Positions 1 to 5,050 of a stretch of DNA of 5,246 bases are shown here, piece after piece (positions within the stretch are counted from its first letter, which is position 1; each line of letters opens with the position of its first letter). The stretch is taken from NCBI GenBank assembly GCA_003552765.1, contig PUOI01000285.1, positions 1-5,246 on the forward strand, written 5' to 3'. The notes beneath the pieces were generated by a model. It was not told the DNA's origin. It was given only the letters and a program-made list of their open reading frames with translations, and did not search any database. Position numbers and translations under genes: made by a program. This DNA is from Candidatus Hydrogenedentota bacterium (GTDB lineage: Bacteria; Hydrogenedentota; Hydrogenedentia; Hydrogenedentales; SLHB01).

Positions 1-1225
1 ATTGCGACGTGTAGGCCTTGGTGGACGCCACGCCAATTTCCGGGCCGGCCTGCTGATAAATGACGCCATCGGATTCCCGCGCCACGCTCGAGCCCACGGC
101 GTTGACGATGGAGGCGACCTTCGCGCCAAGGCTCTTGGCGATGCGGATGGCCTCCAGGGTGTCCGCGGTCTCGCCGGACTGAGAAACCGGAATCATCAGC
201 GTGTTCGGCGGAACGATGGGATCGCGGTAACGGTACTCCGACGCAAGATCAAGCTCGACGGGCACCTTGGCGAACTTCTCGATGAGATACTTGCCCACCA
301 TGCCAGCGTGCCAAGCGGTGCCGCAGGCCACGATGACGACCTTCTCCAGCGCCTTCAGGTCGTCCGTATTGATGTTCATCTCGGCGAGACGGACCTCGTC
401 GGAGCCCTCGTCCACGCGCCCGCGCAAGGTGTTCTGAATCACCTCGGGCTGCTGGTTGATTTCCTTGAGCATGAAGTGGGGATACCCCTCCTTCTCGGCG
501 GCGGCATCGTCCCATTCAATGTGATTAACCTCGAGTTCGACCGGATTGCCCTGGATATCTTGGATCTGGTGGCCGTCCCGCCGGATTTCACAGACTTGGC
601 CGTTGTCCAGGTAGAGCACCTGCCGGGTGAACTTCATGATGGCGGGCACATCGGAGCCGATGAAGGCCTCGCCGTCGCCCAGCCCCACGATCAGCGGACT
701 GCCGTGCCGGGCCGCCACGAGCACATCGGGGTTGTCCTTGCAGACAACGCCGATGGCGTACGCGCCGTGCACGTCTTGGAGCGCGCGCTTGACTGCGGCG
801 AACAGATCGCCTTGATAATACTTGCGGATGAGGTGCGCGATGGTTTCCGTGTCGGTTTGGCTCCGGAAGGTCACGCCATCGGCTTCGAGTTGCGCCCGGA
901 TTTCCTGGTAATTCTCGATGATCCCATTATGGACCACGGCAATTTCCATGTTTTGATCAAAATGAGGATGAGAATTGGCCTCACTCGGCACACCATGCGT
1001 CGCCCAGCGGGTGTGGCCAATACCAAGCTTGCCGCCGAGGGGCCGCGCCTCAAGCTTCTCGTCAAGAAACTTGAGCTTGCCCAAGCTTTTGATGCAATCC
1101 AGGCGTCCATCGTTCACCACGGCGACTCCGGCCGAATCGTATCCCCGGTATTCCAACCGGTGTAGCCCGGTCATAATCACATCGACGGGGTTCTTATCCC
1201 CGATATATCCCACAATTCCACACAT
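1..1225 (-). CDS. glmS: Glutamine--fructose-6-phosphate aminotransferase (isomerizing), 5' part of gene
   Basis: Makes glucosamine-6-phosphate from fructose-6-phosphate and glutamine in the cytoplasm, the first committed step towards UDP-GlcNAc for peptidoglycan and LPS. I translated the minus strand by hand: 408 codons are open with no frameshift. The protein starts MCGIVGYIG, whose Cys2 becomes the N-terminal nucleophile of the class II glutaminase domain. Glutamine-site motifs follow: HTRWATHG (71-78), HNGIIENY (99-106) and an Asp near 125. The inter-domain segment HFMLKEI is at 250-256. The first SIS (sugar isomerase) domain shows ACGTAWHAG (300-308), SQSGETADTL (348-357) and GPEIGVASTKA near 394-404. 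E. coli GlmS has about 609 residues, so roughly the last 200, with the second SIS domain, lie beyond the left edge. In ACGTAWHA an Ala stands where E. coli has the substrate-contacting Ser303; I believe this is a common family variant. The start is fixed by the Cys2 requirement and a ribosome binding site AGAGGTG at 1228-1234. Family assignment is very secure. Confidence 0.97.
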   Translation of the reverse strand, partial: MCGIVGYIGDKNPVDVIMTGLHRLEYRGYDSAGVAVVNDGRLDCIKSLGKLKFLDEKLEARPLGGKLGIGHTRWATHGVPSEANSHPHFDQNMEIAVVHNGIIENYQEIRAQLEADGVTFRSQTDTETIAHLIRKYYQGDLFAAVKRALQDVHGAYAIGVVCKDNPDVLVAARHGSPLIVGLGDGEAFIGSDVPAIMKFTRQVLYLDNGQVCEIRRDGHQIQDIQGNPVELEVNHIEWDDAAAEKEGYPHFMLKEINQQPEVIQNTLRGRVDEGSDEVRLAEMNINTDDLKALEKVVIVACGTAWHAGMVGKYLIEKFAKVPVELDLASEYRYRDPIVPPNTLMIPVSQSGETADTLEAIRIAKSLGAKVASIVNAVGSSVARESDGVIYQQAGPEIGVASTKAYTSQ

Positions 1226-1227
1226 AT

Positions 1228-1234
1228 CACCTCT
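1228..1234 (-). promoter_or_regulatory. Ribosome binding site of glmS
   Basis: On the minus strand AGAGGTG lies just before the ATG at 1225-1223, a good match to the anti-Shine-Dalgarno sequence. It supports the MCGIVG start, which the enzyme needs because Cys2 must become the N-terminal residue. Confidence 0.7.
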
Positions 1235-1250
1235 TCCTTATCTTTGTTGA

Positions 1251-1335
1251 ATTCGTTGCTTCGAATAACCCGCGGCGGGTTCCCAACGCGGGGCGCCCCA
1301 AGGAGCGCTCACGCTGAGGATACGCTGGAGAGCGT
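1251..1335 (-). other. Cluster of inverted repeats in the glmS leader
   Basis: Four symmetrical elements lie directly upstream of glmS. ATTCG/CGAAT with a 6-base spacer is at 1251-1266. The palindrome AACCCGC-G-GCGGGTT is at 1267-1281. GGGGCGCCCC is at 1290-1299. ACGCT-GGAG-AGCGT, a 5-bp stem with a 4-base loop, is at 1322-1335; GAGCGCTC at 1303-1310 adds a further palindrome. They could be operators in DNA or hairpins in the glmS leader RNA. I do not see the conserved core of the glmS ribozyme (AGCGCC followed by GACGAGG), so this is not a recognisable member of that class. Function unknown. Confidence 0.4.
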
Positions 1336-1440
1336 CCTGGCCGGCGCCATCGCCCCATATTGCCCCACGCCGCCGGATGCAAACTCTCCTGGGGAAAAAC
1401 TCGAGAACGCATTGAGGGGAGCCACTAGTAAGTGAAACAG

Positions 1441-1470
1441 AGCATAGCAGAAGCGGGGTCCAAAACGCAA
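1441..1470 (-). promoter_or_regulatory. Candidate promoter for glmS (extended -10)
   Basis: On the minus strand TATGCT (1446-1441) is preceded by TGC (1449-1447), giving an extended -10 element TGnTATGCT with four of six core matches. A weak -35, TTGCGT (1470-1465), lies 18 bases upstream. Transcription from here would start near 1434 and leave a leader of about 210 bases before glmS. This is pattern matching only, and the -35 matches at just three positions. Confidence 0.3.
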
Positions 1471-1489
1471 TTCTGCGAATCAAGCTATG
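1443..1489. repeat. Nested inverted repeat in the divergent intergenic region
   Basis: CATAGC (1443-1448) pairs with GCTATG (1484-1489). Inside it CAGAA (1448-1452) pairs with TTCTG (1471-1475); the two stems share base 1448. The outer arm overlaps the candidate glmS -10 element, so it could be a regulator site or an RNA hairpin on either strand. No known RNA family is recognised. Confidence 0.3.
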
Positions 1490-1603
1490 TGAGCATTCCG
1501 TTGAAACGCACGCCCTTTGCTGCGCTCTGAGAGTGGTGTGCAGGCCGCCTTTTAGCACCCACCCCAAGCCCGTCGGCTGTTGTCAAAATTCCCCGTCTTA
1601 CAT

Positions 1604-1633
1604 TGGACACGTTCGCGTCGTTTCTTGTACTGT
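1604..1633 (+). promoter_or_regulatory. Candidate promoter for the HtrA operon
   Basis: TGGACA (1604-1609) matches five of six bases of the sigma-70 -35 box. Downstream, TGTACT (1626-1631, spacing 16, four of six matches) or TACTGT (1628-1633, spacing 18, three of six) could serve as the -10. The start would fall near 1640, at the foot of the first hairpin of the leader, about 148 bases before the HtrA start codon. I saw no clear sigma-E/RpoE-type GAACTT box, although HtrA genes are often controlled that way in Proteobacteria. Confidence 0.25.
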
Positions 1634-1640
1634 AGAGATG

Positions 1641-1693
1641 GGCTTGTAGCTACAGCCGTAGAGCCATCCGGTGGGGGTCGCCGGAAGATACGG
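1641..1693 (+). other. Structured 5' leader of the HtrA operon with competing hairpins
   Basis: Hairpin 1 is GGC(t)TGTAG/CTACAGCC at 1641-1657, an 8-bp arm pair with one bulged base around the perfect palindrome TGTAGCTACA. Hairpin 2 is nested: CCGTA (1656-1660) with TACGG (1689-1693), enclosing TCCGG (1667-1671) with CCGGA (1681-1685) around a G-rich 9-base loop. Both hairpins need bases 1656-1657, so they exclude each other at their junction. An alternative pairing ATCCG (1666-1670) with CGGAT (1691-1695) also exists. I do not recognise a known riboswitch consensus. It may be a regulatory leader or chance pairing in GC-rich sequence. Confidence 0.3.
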
Positions 1694-1730
1694 ATCCGCC
1701 CCTGCAGATCAGAATGATTTATGTTTAAGG

Positions 1731-1757
1731 AAAAAAAGAACCTGCTCCGGCAGGGTT
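1731..1757 (-). terminator. Possible intrinsic terminator reading on the minus strand
   Basis: The hairpin CCTGC-TCCG-GCAGG (1741-1754), flanked by AA and TT, is followed on the minus strand by the T-rich run TTCTTTTTTT (1740-1731). That is the stem-plus-U-tract layout of an intrinsic terminator. It would stop transcripts running antisense out of the HtrA gene towards glmS. The stem is only five to seven base pairs, so it is marginal. On the plus strand the same hairpin lies in the HtrA leader about 30 bases before the start codon and has no U-tract. Confidence 0.35.
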
Positions 1758-1787
1758 AAGTAACTCAACGTGAAAGGATTGGATAGT

Positions 1788-3884
1788 ATGTCCCAGCTTT
1801 TTGCAAGTTTGTGTGCTCCTTTCCGCCGGCATGCCATCGTCGTGGCGAGCGCCGTAGCGGTGATCGCGCTGATGATGGCGGCGGGCTCGGCCGGGGCAAG
1901 CCCGGATACACCTGTCCCGGAGGATACCCCCGAGGCGTTGCGCAGGACGGTTGAGGACGCAGTGGACAAAGTCAAACCCGCCCTTGTCCGCATCCAGGTC
2001 GTGACTCTACGCTACCAGGATGGCCGGGCACAACGGTACCTAAGTTCCGGCAGTGGCGTTATCATTTCGCCCGAAGGCCATGTGGTGACAAATCATCACG
2101 TCGCCGCCCATGCGGCGAACATTACATGTACGCTTACGACAAAGGAAGAACTGGATGCTCAGGTGGTCGGCACCGATCCCATGACGGATATGGCGGTGCT
2201 GAAACTGGAAAACGAGGAGGAGCGCGAATTCCCCTACGCGGAGTTCGGCGATTCCAGCGCGATGAGAGTTGGAGACGAAGTCTTGGCGATGGGCAGCCCG
2301 ATGGCCCTTTCCCAATCCGTCACGCTTGGGATCATCAGCAATACGGAGATGACTATTCCACGAATTGCGCGGGGCGAATTGACGTTGAACGGAGAAAACG
2401 TAGGCGCACTTGTGCGGTGGATCGGCCACGACGCGGAGATTCATCGCGGCAATTCGGGGGGCCCCCTTGTCAATCTGGATGGAGAGATCATTGGAATCAA
2501 CGAAATCCAGATGGCGTTGGGCGGCGCCATTCCGGGCAATCTCGCCAAGGAAGTGGCCGATGAGCTTATCGAAGCCGGCGAGGTCACGCGCGCGTGGATG
2601 GGCGTTCAAGTGCAACCTTTGCTGCGGCATGGTCCGCATGAAAGCGGAGTACTTATCAGCGGCGCCTTCAAGGATTCGCCAGCGGAAGAGGCCGGGTTCC
2701 AGTCAGGGGACGTGCTTATCGAATTGGCCGGGGAACCCGTTGAGGTACGCTTCGACGAAGAACTCCCGCTGTTTAACCAGCACGCCGCTGATCTGCCTAT
2801 TGGCGAGCCGGTCAAGGCCGTTGTAATTCGGGACGAGGAGGAAGTGGAACTCGAGGTTACCCCGACCGAACGCGAACCCGCCCGTCCCGACCAGCGAGAG
2901 CTTCGGGATTGGGGGCTTACGGGCCGCGACATTTCCTATATTATGGCTCGCGAACTGCAACGGGATCACCAGGACGGAGTGTTTGTCACCTCGGTGCGTT
3001 CGGGAGGCCCCGCCGGGGAAGCGCAGCCCTCGTTGTCGAGCGACGACATCATTATTTCAGTGAATGACGTCTCCGTGGACAGTCTTGAGGAGTTGGTCAA
3101 CGTTACCAACTTAATCGTGGAGGACACCGAGGACACCGTCGAAGCGTTGGTGCACTTTGAACGGAACGGAGAGGAACATCTTACCGTGGTTGAACTTGGA
3201 GAAAAAGAAATCGATCAACCCGGCCGAGAAGTGCGCCGCGCATGGTTGCCCGTGGAGACGCAGGTTCTGACGAGCCGCATCCGCGAGCAGTTGGATCGCC
3301 CAGACCTCAGCGGTTTTCGGATTACCCGTGTGCTTCCCGAAACGACAGCCGAGGAGGCGGGTCTACAAACCGGAGATATGATTCTCGAAGTGGATGGGCA
3401 ACAACTAACCGCCACTCAGCCCGAGGATTACGAGGAATTGCCTTCGCTGGTCCGGCAATACCGGGAAGGCGATGAGGTCGAACTCACGGTCCTGCGGGAC
3501 GATGAAGAGCAGATCATTCCCGTGGAGCTGCCATTGTCGCCGCGTCCCGCGCGCGAGATGACGCGCTATGAGGATCCAAACTTTGAGTTCACGGCTCGCG
3601 ATATCACGTATATGGATCGCGTGGACCAAAAGTGGGATTTGGATCAGGAAGGCGCATTGGTGGAAGAGGTTCGCTCCGGAAGCTGGGCTGACCTTGGTGA
3701 ACTCGAGACGCGCGACCTCATTGTTAAGGTGAATGAGGAACCGATCGAGGATGTAGAAGACCTTCAAGCGATCATGGAAGAGTTCGAGGCCGAAGAACCC
3801 GAAGCCGTCATCATTCAGGTGCGGCGGGGTATCGGCATGAGATTCCTGGAAATTGAACCCCAATGGGAAGAGGAGGCGGTGTAA
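1788..3884 (+). CDS. HtrA/DegP-family periplasmic serine protease with four PDZ-like domains
   Basis: Predicted periplasmic quality-control protease of 698 residues. Residues 1-37 form a signal peptide: an RR pair, a hydrophobic core and an AGA cleavage site before Ser38. The trypsin-like domain spans about 50-265. Its triad is visible: His104 in TNHHV, Asp134 in DPMTDMAVLKL and Ser223 in GNSGGPLVNLDG, so it should be active. Four PDZ-like domains follow at about 270-357, 373-471, 483-583 and 596-690. E. coli DegP has two PDZ domains and about 474 residues. Domains 1 and 3 resemble each other (both begin RAW), as do 2 and 4 (RDISY and RDITY, then VRSG), which points to a duplicated pair. The Asp-Ser interval (89) is about 14 longer than in DegP. 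The protein is very acidic: about 140 Asp/Glu against 58 Lys/Arg. I chose ATG 1788, which has AAAGGA (1773-1778) upstream, over an in-frame GTG at 1770 that adds six residues before the signal peptide. First gene of a probable operon with the next one. Family sure; substrates unknown. Confidence 0.95.
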   Translation: MSQLFASLCAPFRRHAIVVASAVAVIALMMAAGSAGASPDTPVPEDTPEALRRTVEDAVDKVKPALVRIQVVTLRYQDGRAQRYLSSGSGVIISPEGHVVTNHHVAAHAANITCTLTTKEELDAQVVGTDPMTDMAVLKLENEEEREFPYAEFGDSSAMRVGDEVLAMGSPMALSQSVTLGIISNTEMTIPRIARGELTLNGENVGALVRWIGHDAEIHRGNSGGPLVNLDGEIIGINEIQMALGGAIPGNLAKEVADELIEAGEVTRAWMGVQVQPLLRHGPHESGVLISGAFKDSPAEEAGFQSGDVLIELAGEPVEVRFDEELPLFNQHAADLPIGEPVKAVVIRDEEEVELEVTPTEREPARPDQRELRDWGLTGRDISYIMARELQRDHQDGVFVTSVRSGGPAGEAQPSLSSDDIIISVNDVSVDSLEELVNVTNLIVEDTEDTVEALVHFERNGEEHLTVVELGEKEIDQPGREVRRAWLPVETQVLTSRIREQLDRPDLSGFRITRVLPETTAEEAGLQTGDMILEVDGQQLTATQPEDYEELPSLVRQYREGDEVELTVLRDDEEQIIPVELPLSPRPAREMTRYEDPNFEFTARDITYMDRVDQKWDLDQEGALVEEVRSGSWADLGELETRDLIVKVNEEPIEDVEDLQAIMEEFEAEEPEAVIIQVRRGIGMRFLEIEPQWEEEAV

Positions 3885-3895
3885 CGCCGCTCCTC
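3870..3895 (+). other. Hairpin spanning the HtrA stop codon
   Basis: GAGGA (3870-3874) and GCGG (3876-3879) pair with CCGC (3887-3890) and TCCTC (3891-3895), leaving G3875 bulged. This gives nine base pairs around a 7-base loop containing the stop codon TAA (3882-3884). An A-rich stretch, not a T-run, follows, so it is not a standard terminator. In the mRNA it lies about 20 bases before the next start codon and could affect stability or translation of the second gene relative to the first. Confidence 0.35.
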
Positions 3896-3915
3896 CTAAC
3901 AACAAAAAGGAAAAG

Positions 3916-4728
3916 ATGATGCGGGCAATATGGTATGGAATAGTGGCGGGGATCGGTATGGCTGTGGCCATGCCTGTCCCTGCGGAAAGCGTGGCAGAAG
4001 CCGGGCGCGCACTGATGGAAGAAAAACAGGAGACAGTAGTCACCCTCGAGCTTGTTATAGAGGAAGACGTAAGTATGCCGGGCGGAGGCGGGCAAAGCCG
4101 GGAAACCACCTCGGAGGCGCGGGGAACGGTGATCTCGGCGAATGGCTTGATCGTCATGTCCTTGTCTGAAACCGATCCGGGTTCAGTGCTTCGAGGCATG
4201 GGCGGGGGGATGCTTGAGGAGGATCTCCGTATCGAAACCGAACTCGTGGACGTTACGATCATCCAGCCTGACGGCTCCGAAGCGGACGGACGCATGGTGT
4301 TGCGGGATCCCGATTACGATTTGGCGTTTATCGAGCCAACCGAAGCCTATGAAGAAGACCAGCAGTATGTCGACCTGAACGAGGGGGTCGAGGTTGAGGT
4401 GCTGGACCAGGTTGTCATCCTCAACCGCCTCGGACGTATTGCGGGCCGCAATTACGCCGCCTCGGTAACACGCATCGAGTCCATTGTGGAGCATCCCCGG
4501 AAGTTCTACGTGCCCTCCATCGGTGAGGGCGGCGCCACGGCGCTGGGCAGCCCCGTGTTCAATGGGGACGGCGAGTTTGTTGGGATGCTGGTGTTGCGTT
4601 CGACAGGGGGAGGCGGCGGTCCCATGGGCGGAACCATGCGCGACAACATCCTGCCAATCGTCCTGCCCGCCGTCGACATTTTGGAGGCGGCGCAGCAGAC
4701 GGATAACTTCGAGAACAATGATGACTGA
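3916..4728 (+). CDS. Exported, catalytically dead HtrA-like pseudoprotease (trypsin fold, no PDZ)
   Basis: Predicted exported protein of 270 residues. Residues 1-23 form a signal peptide with likely cleavage after Ala18 (AVA) or Ala23. The rest aligns by motif order with the protease domain of the upstream HtrA. GTVISANGLIV (70-80) matches HtrA GVIISPEGHVV. RDPDYDLAFIEP (130-141) matches the catalytic-Asp segment and keeps Asp135. ALGSPVFNGDGEFVGM (209-224) matches GNSGGPLVNLDGEIIGI. The NILPIVLPAVDILEAA helix (244-259) matches the end of the protease domain. The His position reads Ser84 (MSLSE for TNHHV) and the Ser position reads Leu210 (ALGSP for NSGGP), so no serine protease activity is expected. 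Three glycine-rich stretches stand out at 56-59, 94-98 and 231-239. It is acidic (about 47 Asp/Glu, 17 Lys/Arg). The start is ATG 3916 (or 3919) behind AAAAAGG at 3904-3910. An in-frame TTG at 3853 inside the HtrA gene would bury the signal peptide. The 31-base gap suggests an operon. A partner or regulatory role is inference. Confidence 0.85.
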   Translation: MMRAIWYGIVAGIGMAVAMPVPAESVAEAGRALMEEKQETVVTLELVIEEDVSMPGGGGQSRETTSEARGTVISANGLIVMSLSETDPGSVLRGMGGGMLEEDLRIETELVDVTIIQPDGSEADGRMVLRDPDYDLAFIEPTEAYEEDQQYVDLNEGVEVEVLDQVVILNRLGRIAGRNYAASVTRIESIVEHPRKFYVPSIGEGGATALGSPVFNGDGEFVGMLVLRSTGGGGGPMGGTMRDNILPIVLPAVDILEAAQQTDNFENNDD

Positions 4729-4759
4729 TACGCTGGCCCAGGGGTAAGGCACAACGTTT

Positions 4760-4775
4760 GCGAAGGCCTCTTCGC
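4760..4775 (+). terminator. Perfect stem-loop downstream of the HtrA operon, possible 3' end
   Basis: GCGAAG pairs exactly with CTTCGC around the loop GCCT, 32 bases after the pseudoprotease stop codon. The position suits a transcript end, but no U-tract follows on either strand, so it does not meet the intrinsic terminator rule. It may instead be a 3'-end stabilising hairpin. Confidence 0.25.
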
Positions 4776-4981
4776 CAGCTCAAAATAGACAGAGAACGTG
4801 GACGGTCTTTCCGGCGTGATGCTTGGAATTTGCATCAGGCGGGGAGGGTCGTCACGTTTTCTTGTGGGGGAATATTCGCGCCGTGCATGGTGTTGTGGGG
4901 AGGACAGCGCGCCAGGGGCTCTTCATGGAAGGGCTAGAGAACTTGTTGTTGGGGGCGAACCCGGCGTTTTCGAAGATAAGA

Positions 4982-5009
4982 GAAGCTTACCGCTTCCCTT
5001 GTGTATAAT
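4982..5009 (+). promoter_or_regulatory. Promoter -10 box and possible operator upstream of the dehydrogenase
   Basis: TATAAT at 5004-5009 is a perfect sigma-70 -10 box, 41 bases before the start codon, giving a leader of about 35 bases. No good -35 sits 16-18 bases upstream. That position instead starts the inverted repeat GAAGC-TTACC-GCTTC (4982-4996), which could be an activator or repressor site. The missing -35 would fit a promoter that needs an activator, but this is inference. Confidence 0.4.
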
Positions 5010-5039
5010 GGCGGGGAAGAGAACACCTGCGCAACAAAC

Positions 5040-5046
5040 GGGGAGA
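5040..5046 (+). promoter_or_regulatory. Ribosome binding site that sets the GTG start of the dehydrogenase
   Basis: GGGGAGA lies 4 bases before GTG 5051. The overlapping ATG at 5049-5051 is in another frame and meets a stop after seven codons. In the dehydrogenase frame the nearest upstream stop is TAA at 5006-5008 and no ATG lies between, so GTG 5051 is the best start. Confidence 0.6.
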
Positions 5047-5050
5047 TAAT

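Larger units (their letters stand above)
4729..5050. other. Intergenic region with small inverted repeats, no convincing gene
   Basis: These 322 bases separate the pseudoprotease from the dehydrogenase. They hold GCGAAG-GCCT-CTTCGC at 4760-4775, a perfect 6-bp stem with a tetraloop but no following T-run, so at best a weak or Rho-assisted stop signal. TGATGC/GCATCA with a 9-base spacer is at 4817-4837. A promoter-like element sits near the right end. Open frames here (4798-5049 and 4823-5008 on plus) encode Arg/Gly-rich sequence without recognisable motifs or good ribosome binding sites, and I do not call them genes. I see no tRNA. Confidence 0.5.

Noticed and set aside
2..1165. Plus-strand open frame of 387 codons opposite glmS
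   Set aside because: It lies wholly antisense to an unmistakable glmS and shows no motif of its own. GC-rich coding DNA often leaves the complementary strand open.
1227..1412. Minus-strand frame of 61 codons just upstream of glmS
   Set aside because: Arg-rich sequence produced by the GC-rich palindromes of the glmS leader. It overlaps the glmS ribosome binding site and has no protein-like features.
1251..1440. glmS self-cleaving ribozyme
   Set aside because: Expected upstream of glmS in some phyla, but the conserved AGCGCC cleavage-site block followed by GACGAGG is not visible on the minus strand.
1581..1586. Perfect minus-strand TTGACA box
   Set aside because: No -10-like sequence lies 16-19 bases downstream (GGTGGG is there), so it is not a supported promoter.
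1721..1759. Small leader ORF of 12 codons (MFKEKKNLLRQG) upstream of HtrA
   Set aside because: No ribosome binding site precedes the ATG, and its A-rich codons are explained by the A-tract of the minus-strand hairpin. It is kept only as a possibility.
2040..2639. Minus-strand open frame of 199 codons opposite the HtrA gene
   Set aside because: Antisense shadow of the protease domain with no recognisable motif or ribosome binding site.
3853..3915. Upstream TTG start for the pseudoprotease gene
   Set aside because: It would overlap the HtrA gene by 32 bases and put 21 polar residues before a clear signal peptide. ATG 3916 has a good ribosome binding site.
3405..4295. Minus-strand open frame of 296 codons crossing the HtrA/pseudoprotease junction
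   Set aside because: It overlaps two well-supported plus-strand genes and spans their gap. Its sequence is low-complexity (Ser/Pro-rich) and resembles no family.
4798..5049. Plus-strand open frame of 83 codons ending just before the dehydrogenase
   Set aside because: GTG start without a good ribosome binding site, unrecognisable Arg/Gly/Cys-rich sequence, and it contains the promoter of the next gene.
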